Assembly (NCBI RefSeq): GCF_003053745.1
Contig: NZ_QAYE01000001.1
Location: 806,001-870,000, forward strand
Reading direction: 5' to 3'
Source: Sphingomonas faeni
GTDB lineage: Bacteria > Pseudomonadota > Alphaproteobacteria > Sphingomonadales > Sphingomonadaceae
Length of the DNA: 64,000 bases
The position numbers and the translations under genes were made by a program. Of this stretch, positions 52,874-64,000 are shown in pieces (the first letter of the stretch is position 1; each line of letters begins with the position of its first letter). The notes beneath the pieces are model-generated. The model made no database searches, was not told the DNA's origin, and was given only the letters and a program-made list of their open reading frames with translations.

Positions 52874-53280
52874 GGGGTGAGCGGTTTCTCGACTTCGCTC
52901 GAAACGAACGGTTTAGGTGTTTCAGCGGTAGCTAAGCTCGACGGAACGGTCGTATCACCCACCCCACCGTTCGTTTCGAGCGAAGTCGAGAAAGCCCTCT
53001 CCTTGGGGGGACGCGCGAGATGGGAGACCAGCGACCAGTTCCCCGCGATCAGCGCCTCCTTCTTGCCGCGCGACCAGCCGCCGACGATGCGCTCGGCCTC
53101 CAGCGCTTCGAGGCGTGAGGGGAAGTATTCGCTCCAGACCAAGTTTACCGGACGCCTTGACGAGGTGAAACCGCAATGGCCGCCTGCGTCGTGCTGACCG
53201 ATACGCCGCTCCAGATTATCGGTGTGGCCCGTGTAATACAGGCCGTCGGCGCATCGCAGCATGTATGTCCAGAAGACCAT
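52864..53280 (-). CDS. GIY-YIG nuclease family protein with repeat-derived C-terminus
   Basis: 138 residues from the ATG at 53280; a TTG at 53295 is possible. The single GIY-YIG domain is intact: WTYMLRCADGLYYTGHTDNL, RIGQHDAGGHCGFTSSRRPV and EALEAERIVGGWSRGKKEAL. The last ~45 residues (FSTSLETNGGVGDTTVPSSL to the end) are encoded by an intergenic palindromic repeat (52883-52995), so they were acquired by read-through. UPF0213-type proteins of this kind are of uncertain cellular role. Confidence 0.85.
   Translation of the reverse strand: MVFWTYMLRCADGLYYTGHTDNLERRIGQHDAGGHCGFTSSRRPVNLVWSEYFPSRLEALEAERIVGGWSRGKKEALIAGNWSLVSHLARPPKERAFSTSLETNGGVGDTTVPSSLATAETPKPFVSSEVEKPLTPWP
52883..52995. repeat. 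Palindromic repeat forming the GIY-YIG gene tail
   Basis: GGTTTCTCGACTTCGCTCGAAACGAACGGT and ACCGTTCGTTTCGAGCGAAGTCGAGAAAGCC pair over nearly 28 bp, with about 55 bases between. A third copy of one arm lies at 53357-53385. Confidence 0.88.
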
Positions 53281-53356
53281 CTGTCGTCGTACCAAAATTG
53301 GGGGTGGTGGTCGACCGGTATCAGAGGGTTGGAACGAGTGATCCGCCCGTTTTCAG

Positions 53357-53385
53357 GGTTTCTCGACTTCGCTCGAAACGAACGG
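53357..53385. repeat. Isolated single arm of the same repeat
   Basis: GGTTTCTCGACTTCGCTCGAAACGAACGG, identical to the left arm at 52883 but without a nearby partner arm. It lies just after the GIY-YIG promoter region. Confidence 0.8.
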
Positions 53386-53440
53386 CAAAAGAATGAGGCC
53401 GGTTGCGAGCGGGAGCGGCGAAGAAGGTGCCCACCCCTCG

Positions 53441-53467
53441 GTCCCCTCCCGCTTGCGGGAGGGGAGG
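53441..53467. repeat. Half of the CCCTCCCGCTTGCGGGAGGG repeat family
   Basis: GTCCCCTCCCGCTTGCGGGAGGGGAGG, the same arm as in the repeats at 31791, 35422 and 54705, here alone. It lies 25 bases downstream of yqeY and may terminate it. Confidence 0.8.
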
Positions 53468-53491
53468 AAGAAGGGGCTCGCCTTTATCCAT

Positions 53492-53944
53492 TTACGACAG
53501 CGCTGCCTTTACCAAGCCGCTCGCCTTGCTCATGTCCAGCTCGCTGGCGTGGCGCGCCTTCAGTTCGGCCATCACGCGGCCCATGTCCTTCATGCCGGTC
53601 GCGCCGAGTTCCGCCTTGATCGCCTCGATCGCCGCCGACGTTTCCGCCTCGCTCATCTGCTGCGGCAGGAAGCGCTCGATCACCGCGACCTCGGCGGTCT
53701 CCGCATCGGCGAGCTCCTGGCGGCCGCCCTTCGAGAACATCTCGATCGACTCGCGGCGCTGCTTGACCATCTTCTGGAGCACCTCGACCACCAGCGCGTC
53801 GTCGCTCTCGGGGGCTTTGCCGGTCCGCGCCTCGATGTCGCGGTTCTTGATCGCGGCCTGAATCAACGAGATAGCGTTGCGGCTCTGCTTGTCGCCGGCC
53901 TTCATGGCGGTCAGCTGCGCTGCCTTGATGTCGTCGCGAATCAT
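53492..53944 (-). CDS. GatB/YqeY domain protein
   Basis: 150 residues from the ATG at 53944; longer starts upstream add Arg-rich shadow sequence. Typical YqeY pattern: MIRDDIKAAQLTAMKAGDKQ, NAISLIQAAIKNRDIEARTG, IEMFSKGGRQELADAETAEV, IERFLPQQMSEAE and MGRVMAELKARHASELDMSK. It resembles the C-terminal tRNA-binding domain of GatB as a free protein; its own function is not settled. It is divergent from carA. Confidence 0.92.
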   Translation of the reverse strand: MIRDDIKAAQLTAMKAGDKQSRNAISLIQAAIKNRDIEARTGKAPESDDALVVEVLQKMVKQRRESIEMFSKGGRQELADAETAEVAVIERFLPQQMSEAETSAAIEAIKAELGATGMKDMGRVMAELKARHASELDMSKASGLVKAALS

Positions 53945-54072
53945 GTACTGGTCTTTCAGGCGGTTCGGGATAGCCCGACGGGATAGCGCGTCCGCCGCCC
54001 GTTTAACAGATTGACGCTGCGGCACGCCGGCCTTAGCGGACACCACTTAGCGACATCGTCAACGTAAAGAGA

Positions 54073-55401
54073 GTGCCCAGCCTGATGGCCGACGCCCAGC
54101 CTATAGCCATGCCTGCCGGTGCAACAGGCGTCCTCGTCCTCGCCAATGGCGACGTGATCTGGGGTCGCGGGTTCGGCGCAGAGGGCAGTGCGGTCGGCGA
54201 AGTGTGCTTCCACACCGCGATGACCGGCTATCAGGAGGTGCTGACCGACCCGTCGTTCGCCGGGCAGATGATCTGCTTCACCTTCCCGCACATCGGCAAC
54301 GTCGGCGCTAATCCCGACGACGTCGAGGCGGACGACCCGCACGCGCTCGGCATCATCGTCCGCGAGGACGTGACGCAGCCGTCTAGTTTTCGTGCGGTCG
54401 AGGGGCTCGATGGCTGGATGAAGCGGCATGCGCGGATCGGCCTTTCGGGCGTCGACACGCGCGCGCTGACGCGGCGTATCCGGGTGGCGGGTGCGCCCAA
54501 TGGGGTCATCGCGCATTCGGCGAGCGGCGAGTTCGAAGTGCCGGCGTTGCTGGCGATGGCGCGGGCGTGGCCGGGGCTGGAGGGCATGGACCTCGCCAAG
54601 GACGTGTCGACCGAGATGCATTATGGCTGGGGTGAGGATGCTCCCGGCGGTGTCTGGAAGCTGGGCTTCGGCTACGGGGACAGCTCGCAAGCAGGAGAGG
54701 GCGCTTCTGCTCCCCTCCCGCTTGCGGGAGGGGTCGGGGGAGGGGCTGGCCAATCAGCGCCGACCCCGCCCGAGGCCATGCCCTCCCCCAACCCCTCCCG
54801 CTCTGCGGAAGGGGAGCAGAAGGCTCGCCCGCATGTCGTCGCGATCGATTACGGGTCTAAGCGCAACATCTTCCGCAACCTCGTCGAGGCCGGCGCCAAG
54901 GTCTCCGTCGTAAGCGCCACCGCCAGTTTCGACGACGTGATGGCTCTCAATCCCGACGGCATCTTCCTGTCGAACGGCCCCGGCGATCCCGCCGCGACCG
55001 CCGACTACGCCGTGCCGGTGATCCGCCAGCTGCTCGAGACGGGCAAGCCGCTGTTCGGCATCTGCCTCGGCCACCAGCTGCTCGGCCTCGCGGTCGGCGC
55101 GACCACGACCAAGATGTTCCAGGGCCACCGCGGCGCCAACCACCCGGTCAAGCGCCTGTCCGACGGCGCGGTCGAGATCACCAGCATGAACCACGGCTTC
55201 GCAGTCGAGCGCGACAGCCTGCCGGCGAACGTCCGCGAGACGCACGTGTCGCTGTTCGACGGGTCGAATGCGGGGCTGGAGCTGACCGACAAGCCGGCGT
55301 TCTCCGTGCAGTATCATCCGGAAGCGAGCCCGGGGCCGCAGGACAGCCTGTATCTGTTCGAGCGCTTTGTGAGCTCTTTGCGGAATATTGAGGGAAGCTG
55401 A
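54073..55401 (+). CDS. carA: Carbamoyl-phosphate synthase small subunit (contains in-frame repeat)
   Basis: 442 residues from a GTG at 54073, or 438 from the ATG at 54085; neither has a strong ribosome-binding site. The N-terminal half has FHTAMTGYQEVLTDPSFAGQ and RHARIGLSGVDTRALTRRIR. The C-terminal glutamine amidotransferase has SNGPGDPAAT, FGICLGHQLLGLAVGA (catalytic Cys) and VQYHPEASPGPQDS. Between the halves (about residues 206-250) an extra Pro/Gly/Ala-rich stretch is encoded by a palindromic repeat. It supplies ammonia to CarB. Confidence 0.94.
   Translation: MPSLMADAQPIAMPAGATGVLVLANGDVIWGRGFGAEGSAVGEVCFHTAMTGYQEVLTDPSFAGQMICFTFPHIGNVGANPDDVEADDPHALGIIVREDVTQPSSFRAVEGLDGWMKRHARIGLSGVDTRALTRRIRVAGAPNGVIAHSASGEFEVPALLAMARAWPGLEGMDLAKDVSTEMHYGWGEDAPGGVWKLGFGYGDSSQAGEGASAPLPLAGGVGGGAGQSAPTPPEAMPSPNPSRSAEGEQKARPHVVAIDYGSKRNIFRNLVEAGAKVSVVSATASFDDVMALNPDGIFLSNGPGDPAATADYAVPVIRQLLETGKPLFGICLGHQLLGLAVGATTTKMFQGHRGANHPVKRLSDGAVEITSMNHGFAVERDSLPANVRETHVSLFDGSNAGLELTDKPAFSVQYHPEASPGPQDSLYLFERFVSSLRNIEGS
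54705..54821. repeat. 117-bp palindromic repeat inside carA
   Basis: Starts TTCTGCTCCCCTCCCGCTTG and ends CTGCGGAAGGGGAGCAGAA; the outer 12 bases of each arm are exact complements. Length is 117 bp (39 codons), so the reading frame is kept. Intergenic relatives are at 31791 and 35422. Confidence 0.92.
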
Positions 55402-55404
55402 CTG

Positions 55405-55640
55405 ATGGCAACTGTCCGCGCGCTTAATATTTACGAGCCGGAGCGCTCTTCTCCGCAGGGCGACGTGGATGCCTCCATCATATTGCTAGATTTCGAAGGC
55501 GAGAAATTCGTTCAGATCGACACGTACGGATCGAAAGATCGTAAGTTTGTCGGAAAGCGATCTCAGAGCTTGAGGCTTTCTAAGGAAGCCTTCGAGCAAC
55601 TTATGAAACTCGGGACCGCGCATTTCGCGCAAGGACAATA

Positions 55641-55641
<1 letters not shown>
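55405..55641 (+). CDS. Small conserved-looking protein between carA and carB
   Basis: 78 residues: [20 protein letters not shown], then [20 protein letters not shown], then [20 protein letters not shown]. The well-ordered strand-helix pattern and lack of low complexity indicate a real folded protein. Codon use is somewhat richer in A/T than in carA and carB. It starts 3 nt after the carA stop and its TAA overlaps the carB ATG (TAATG), so the three are co-translated. No family name can be given from sequence alone. Confidence 0.82.
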
Positions 55642-58973
<3,332 letters not shown>

Positions 58974-59048
58974 TCCCGACATGAGAATGATGTGTGGGCG
59001 GGGCTGGTACAGGGCCTCGCGCGGGGAAATGGATTTGGGGACGAGATG

Positions 59049-59525
59049 ATGGCGACCGTCGAAAAGATGCCGATGCTGCAGGAAGGCTATGAGACGCTGA
59101 GCGCGGATCTGAAGCGCCTGAAAGCCGAACGTCCGACGATCGTCGACGCGATCGAAGAGGCGCGCGCGCACGGCGACCTGAGCGAGAACGCGGAATATCA
59201 TGCCGCGAAGGAGCGTCAGGGCCAGGTCGAGGCATCGATCTCCGACATCGAGGACAAGCTGAGCCGCGCGCAGATCATCGATCCGAAGGACCTGTCGGGC
59301 GACAAGGTCGTGTTCGGTGCGACGGTGACGTTGCTCGACGAGAACGACAAGCCGGTGAAGTATCAGATCGTCGGCCAGACCGAGGCTAACGCGAAGACGG
59401 GCCGCATCTCGTACAATTCGCCGCTGGGTCGCGGGCTGATCGGGCGCAAGCTCGACGAAGAGGTCGAGGTCACGGTGCCGGCCGGTGAGCGCTATTACGT
59501 CGTCTCCAAGATCGAGTTCATCTGA
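59049..59525 (+). CDS. greA: Transcription elongation factor GreA
   Basis: 158 residues from the second of two adjacent ATGs, with GGGGA seven bases upstream; the first (59046) is also possible. The N-terminal coiled coil ends in the acidic tip ([20 protein letters not shown]), where the conserved acids lie. The C-terminal FKBP-like domain has [20 protein letters not shown] and [20 protein letters not shown]. It rescues backtracked RNA polymerase by stimulating transcript cleavage. It follows carB on the same strand. Confidence 0.96.
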   Translation: MATVEKMPMLQEGYETLSADLKRLKAERPTIVDAIEEARAHGDLSENAEYHAAKERQGQVEASISDIEDKLSRAQIIDPKDLSGDKVVFGATVTLLDENDKPVKYQIVGQTEANAKTGRISYNSPLGRGLIGRKLDEEVEVTVPAGERYYVVSKIEFI

Positions 59526-59530
59526 GCCCT

Positions 59531-60181
59531 ATGCAATTCTTCGAGACGCGGGCGACGGCGATCATCACGATCGTGACGGTCATCGTCTCGGGATTTCTGG
59601 TGCTGAGCGGATCGCTTGGCTACTGGGCGGTGAACGCCGGGTTCATTCCGTTGCGGATGACCGATCTCGGTATTCCGAGCGAGCACATGTTCGTGGTGCC
59701 TGCCTGGGCGACGCCGCTGACCGCGACGTTGATCCATGGCGGGTGGGCGCACATCGCGCTGAACCTCGTGATGCTGGTGTATTGCGGGCAGTTCGTCGAG
59801 AAGGCGCTGGGGACGGTCGGATTGGTCGTGCTGTACGTGCTGGGCGCGTATGCGGCTGCTGCTGGGCATTGGGCGTTCGGGCCTGACTCCGCCGCACCGA
59901 TGATTGGTGCTTCGGGCGCGATTTCGGCGGTCGTTGGGGCTTACGCGCTGTTGTATGGCGAGCGGCGGGCGCAGGCGATCGGGCCTGTGCCGGCTGGGGT
60001 CGTGCATGTGGTATGGCTTGCCGCCGCGTGGATCGGGATCCAGTTGCTGATGGGGCTGGCTGGGTTTGGGGCTTCGGTTGGGGCTAGCGGGCCGATTGCC
60101 ATCGGCGCGCATATCGGTGGGTTCTTGGCGGGGCTGATGCTGGCTCGGCCGTTGTTGCTCTGGCATTACCGGGCTGCTTGA
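59531..60181 (+). CDS. Rhomboid-family intramembrane serine protease
   Basis: 216 residues and six predicted membrane helices. HGGWAHIALN (His74, Asn78), the nucleophile Ser128 in GASGAISAVVGAYAL, and the second catalytic residue His194 in GAHIGGFLAGL form the rhomboid active site. It cleaves transmembrane segments of unknown substrates in the inner membrane. It starts 5 nt after the greA stop. Confidence 0.92.
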   Translation: MQFFETRATAIITIVTVIVSGFLVLSGSLGYWAVNAGFIPLRMTDLGIPSEHMFVVPAWATPLTATLIHGGWAHIALNLVMLVYCGQFVEKALGTVGLVVLYVLGAYAAAAGHWAFGPDSAAPMIGASGAISAVVGAYALLYGERRAQAIGPVPAGVVHVVWLAAAWIGIQLLMGLAGFGASVGASGPIAIGAHIGGFLAGLMLARPLLLWHYRAA

Positions 60182-60586
60182 GCGGCCACACCGTTCGTCC
60201 TGAGTAGCTGCTGAGCTTGTCGAAGCGGCGTATCGAAGGATGGGTTGGTGCGCGGGACCTGTGCTTCGATACGAGCCCTCGATACGCTCCTTGCGGAGCT
60301 ACTCGGTCTCTACTCAGCACGAACGGGGGTGGGGAAGAGGCTGCCGCCTGGGCCGTTATTTGGAGAGGCCGCGCAAGCTGACACGCATAGTCCTGCTTGG
60401 CTTGCCCTCACCCATCGCCGCCTTTGGCGTCTCTCCCTCTCCCGAGCGGGAGAGGGATGGGGGCCGTTGCTTCGAGGCCGTCATCCCCGCGAAGGCGGGG
60501 ATCCATTGCCTATGTCGTTGCGATCAGATTGCTACGACAGCCAGTATGGGCTCCCGCCTCCGCGGGAATGACGGCTCCGGAGTAGT
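60182..60586. other. Repeat-filled intergenic region
   Basis: About 400 bases with no gene. It contains a degenerate CGTTCGTCCTGAGTAGCTGC...CTTGTCGAAG repeat (60187-60326, right end GCACGAACG), a short CCTCTCCCGAGCGGGAGAGG palindrome (60435-60454), and a longer repeat at 60480-60573 (TCATCCCCGCGAAGGCGGGGATCC facing GGCTCCCGCCTCCGCGGGAATGACGG). Confidence 0.8.
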
Positions 60587-60814
60587 TCAGGCTACAGTCG
60601 CTCCCAGGTTCGGCTCGAGCATCCGGTGGAGGTGCACGACCACAAACTTCATCTCGGCATCGTCGACGGTACGCTGCGCCGCAGCACGCCACGCCTTCTC
60701 GGCGCTGGCGTAGTCGGGGAATACGCCGACGAACTCGATCTTGCTCAGATCGTTGAAATCCAGGGTGCGCGGGTCGCTGACGCGGCCGCCGAATACGAGG
60801 TGGAGCTTGCTCAT
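60587..60814 (-). CDS. DUF4170 domain protein
   Basis: 75 residues. The sequence KLHLVFGGRVSDPRTLDFND, LSKIEFVGVFPDYASAEKAW and RTVDDAEMKFVVVHLHRML matches the DUF4170 pattern, a small family common in alphaproteobacteria with no known function. No signal peptide or membrane segment. It stands alone on its strand between repeats and the membrane-associated gene group. Confidence 0.87.
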   Translation of the reverse strand: MSKLHLVFGGRVSDPRTLDFNDLSKIEFVGVFPDYASAEKAWRAAAQRTVDDAEMKFVVVHLHRMLEPNLGATVA

Positions 60815-60895
60815 GCGCTTGCTTTCCTAGGGAGGGGGGTGCCGCCTCCCTAGCGTGTTCGACCCGCGGTTTGAACCTTTAGACGCCCTATCTTC

Positions 60896-61375
60896 TCAAA
60901 CGGCAGGCTTTTGCGAAACCGCCTTCGCACCTGCGGCACCGGCCGTCGTGACGGCCTTGACGATACCTTCGAGCAAGCCCTTGGCCTGGTCGCGCGCATT
61001 GTCCTTGGTCAGGCCGAGTTCGCCTAGTTCCGAGCGGCCTGCATCCTTCGCGGCCGCAGTTGCCGCAACGAGCGTCTCGCTGAGGCGCTTGCCGACGGGG
61101 GCAAGCAGTTCCTTTTCGCGCGCCGAACGCGGGAGCAGCGCACCGGCGAGCGCGCCTACGGCGAGGCCGCCGACGAGGATGCCGAGCGGGTTGGACTCGA
61201 GGTTGTTGACGACGCGCTTGGTCTTCTCGCGCGAGACTTCGAGAACCTCCGAGGCCTTGTCGCCGGCGTCGTGATAGACCTTCGATGCGGTCTCGCGGAC
61301 GGTGTCGAGACCTTCGCGGAGACGGCTCTCGGTCTCGTGGGCGGCTTCGTTGGCGGTGGTCTTTGCGTCGGTCAT
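60896..61375 (-). CDS. YqjD/ElaB-like membrane-anchored stress protein
   Basis: 159 residues from the ATG at 61375, which has AGAAGGA eight bases upstream. A long Ala/Glu/Lys-rich amphipathic coil (ETESRLREGLDTVRETASKV, DKASEVLEVSREKTKRVVNN) is followed by a Gly/Ala-rich hydrophobic segment (NPLGILVGGLAVGALAGALL) and a second helical region. This is the layout of YqjD/ElaB/DUF883-like proteins, which attach to the inner membrane and can bind ribosomes in slow-growing cells. The exact family is uncertain. Confidence 0.75.
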   Translation of the reverse strand: MTDAKTTANEAAHETESRLREGLDTVRETASKVYHDAGDKASEVLEVSREKTKRVVNNLESNPLGILVGGLAVGALAGALLPRSAREKELLAPVGKRLSETLVAATAAAKDAGRSELGELGLTKDNARDQAKGLLEGIVKAVTTAGAAGAKAVSQKPAV

Positions 61376-61479
61376 GGAAAATGTCCTTCTGGTGGCAAGC
61401 TGCTCGCCGTTCAATGCAATGAGGGTTCAACGCGAGCCGGGACTTCTAGGTTTCAATACGGTGACCGTAGTCAGCGCGG

Positions 61480-61752
61480 TCACCGCCCGCGGCGGAACAG
61501 TCCGACGATCCGGTGACGCGCGAGGAACAGTCCGGCGACGGCCGCGAACCCCGCGGTCGGCCCCGGATTGCGCTTCACGGTCTCGACGCTGGCGCTGAGC
61601 GCGGCGGTGCCGGCATCGGCGACGTCGCGGCTGGCGTTCAGCGCGAGCTTCCGCGGATTGAGCCGGTCCTGCAACTGCCCGATCGTCATCATGACGCGCT
61701 GGCGGGCGAGGGCCGATTCGATCTCTGCGGCGGCGACTTTGGCGGATGTCAT
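61480..61752 (-). CDS. DUF3618-type small protein
   Basis: 90 residues from the ATG at 61752. SAKVAAAEIESALARQRVMM, TIGQLQDRLNPRKLALNA, then a helical middle and a short hydrophobic C-terminus (TAGFAAVAGLFLARHRIVGL) with basic tail RRGR. This matches the DUF3618 pattern (an N-terminal IE..R..... TI..L...L.P). Its start overlaps the stop of the holin-like gene (ATGA), so the two are co-translated. Function unknown, likely membrane-associated. Confidence 0.82.
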   Translation of the reverse strand: MTSAKVAAAEIESALARQRVMMTIGQLQDRLNPRKLALNASRDVADAGTAALSASVETVKRNPGPTAGFAAVAGLFLARHRIVGLFRRGR

Positions 61753-62126
61753 GATACGGGCTCGCTCTTCGTCTGAAGCTTCGACTTGCCGATCATCGCC
61801 AGGATCGCCGCCACAGCGAGGACGGCCACCACGACGATGGCGGTCGCCCATCCTGGCCCCACCAGCGTCGCCACCGTCAAGATCGCACCGACCAGCAGTG
61901 CGATCAGCGCGGCGAGAGCCAGCACGCTGGCAACCGCGAAGAACATCGCGGCCGACTTGTACGCACTCGCCGTCTCGCCGAACTTCGCCTTGTAGACAGC
62001 GACTTCCGCGGTCGCGAGACTCTTCGTCTCGGTCGCCAGGCGACCGACGATCGACGCGATGCTCTCGTCCTCGCCGGTCGCGAACGTCAGTGGATCGACC
62101 AAGGCGTCAGACCTTCGAGTTGGCAT
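61749..62126 (-). CDS. Phage-holin-superfamily-like membrane protein
   Basis: 125 residues from the ATG at 62126. A short soluble N-terminus has SIASIVGRLATETKSLATAE, then two strong membrane helices (AAMFFAVASVLALAALIALL and WATAIVVVAVLAVAAILAMI), and a Lys-rich tail. This is the layout of the Actinobacterial-type holin superfamily, used by non-phage proteins too. It overlaps the upstream gene by 20 nt and the DUF3618 gene by 4 nt, forming a tight three-gene unit. Confidence 0.8.
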   Translation of the reverse strand: MPTRRSDALVDPLTFATGEDESIASIVGRLATETKSLATAEVAVYKAKFGETASAYKSAAMFFAVASVLALAALIALLVGAILTVATLVGPGWATAIVVVAVLAVAAILAMIGKSKLQTKSEPVS

Positions 62127-62595
62127 CGACGCCCGACTGCACCAGTCGCGCGACGACAAAGCCGATGGCGGCGGCTGCACCTACCGCGATGGCCGGCGAT
62201 TTCCGCACGAGTTCGCGCGCGTCGTCGAACAGCTCGTCGATGTCCTTGGCCTTCACCTGGTCGGCGAAACCCGAGACGCTGTCGGCGGCGCTGCGGGCAT
62301 AGCCGCCATACTGCGAGCCGAGCTTCTCATCGACTTGGCCGGCGGCGTCGGTCAGCAACTGCGCGACCTGCTCCAGAGCACCACTCGCACGTGCCTTGCC
62401 GTCTTCGGCGAAGGTGCGGACCTTGTCGGTCGCCTGCGCGGTGTACTTGTTGGCGCCGTCCTTGATCGCCTGCTTGGCGTCGCCGGCCTTGGCCGAGACA
62501 TCGCCGTTATCGATCGTCTTGCTGAGCTCGGTCCCGACCTCGTTCGCGGTCGTTTTCAGGTCGTTGACGGTGTCGTTTACGCTGGAGTCGGCCAT
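62107..62595 (-). CDS. CsbD/ElaB-like hypothetical stress protein
   Basis: 162 residues from the ATG at 62595, with AAAGGG six bases upstream. It is mostly amphipathic helix (NDTVNDLKTTANEVGTELSK, KYTAQATDKVRTFAEDGKAR, ALEQVAQLLTDAAGQVDEKL) and ends with a short hydrophobic segment (AIAVGAAAAIGFVVARLV). The organisation resembles YqjD/ElaB and LEA-like stress proteins. First gene of the unit with the holin-like and DUF3618 genes, divergent from enolase. Confidence 0.75.
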   Translation of the reverse strand: MADSSVNDTVNDLKTTANEVGTELSKTIDNGDVSAKAGDAKQAIKDGANKYTAQATDKVRTFAEDGKARASGALEQVAQLLTDAAGQVDEKLGSQYGGYARSAADSVSGFADQVKAKDIDELFDDARELVRKSPAIAVGAAAAIGFVVARLVQSGVDANSKV

Positions 62596-62758
62596 GACGG
62601 TCCCTTTCAGAATTGTTACGCCCTCAACACCGTCGTTGGAGCACGGTTCCCGAACCGTCGCGCGATTGCACGACACTATTCTCGGATGTCCGCGCGATTG
62701 CCCGATATGGCGTGAGACGGTAGAGGCGGCGCGAACGACCCGGCACCGGGATTTGTAG

Positions 62759-64000
<1,242 letters not shown>

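Noticed and set aside
61749..62126. Prophage, suggested by the holin-like gene
   Set aside because: No other phage gene is nearby; holin-superfamily membrane proteins of this type are common outside phages.

Overview
The window is from an alphaproteobacterial chromosome, most likely Sphingomonas or a close sphingomonad. This rests on gene content and arrangement: ffh-rpsP-rimM-trmD-rplS, dnaG-rpoD, carA-carB-greA, ftsY-mtaB, a DUF4170 gene, many sphingomonad-style accessory families, high GC with GC-rich third positions, and many palindromic intergenic repeats. No rRNA, tRNA, CRISPR array, transposase or integrase gene was found.

Layout. 1-7038: a heavy-metal efflux locus, with a CzcCBA-type RND pump (czcA runs off the left edge), a His-rich periplasmic protein and a cation transporter. 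A divergent MerR-family regulator reads from a near-textbook CadR/ZntR-type operator. 7039-10865: an accessory island of short, mostly unrecognised genes. It holds a 42-residue membrane protein, a ribbon-helix-helix protein, a MerR-like helix-turn-helix protein and an AlpA-type regulator, but no recombinase. 11023-14048: a SleB-like cell-wall hydrolase, then a compact cluster of a YqcI/YcgG (GntA-like) heme N-hydroxylase candidate, a DUF1989 protein and a divergent Crp/Fnr regulator, with an FNR-like box between them.

14155-20351: a secreted M3 metallopeptidase with an MHS-family transporter, and an EF-hand protein upstream of an OmpR-type two-component system. 20478-33483: lipid or acyl-CoA catabolism: thioesterase, acyl-CoA ligase, GST, MFS transporter, a tandem-fused TetR regulator, acyl-CoA dehydrogenase, Zn alcohol dehydrogenase, an aminoglycoside-phosphotransferase-like kinase and two SDRs. 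33541-40424: a TonB-C-like repeat protein, superoxide dismutase, yciB, ftsY, mtaB and a GGDEF/EAL protein. 40763-45838: the ffh-rpsP-rimM-trmD-rplS series, interrupted by an opposite-strand thioredoxin-reductase-like gene. 46828-52873: an rluE-like gene, an A/T-rich AbiV-like gene, rpoD and dnaG. 53492-60181: yqeY, carA, a small gene, carB, greA and a rhomboid. 60587-64000: DUF4170, a run of small stress or membrane-associated proteins, and enolase, cut by the right edge.

The best candidates for something new are: (1) the heme N-hydroxylase/DUF1989/Crp-Fnr cluster, in which both enzymes belong to families that act on guanidino-type substrates; (2) the solitary, unusually long AbiV-like protein beside rpoD; and (3) several families of palindromic repeats that have entered genes, including a 117-bp in-frame element inside carA, a 52-bp element inside an acyl-CoA ligase gene, a repeat encoding the tail of a GIY-YIG protein, and a repeat supplying the ribosome-binding site of an SDR gene. 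All functions are inferred by reading the sequence; no searches were run.
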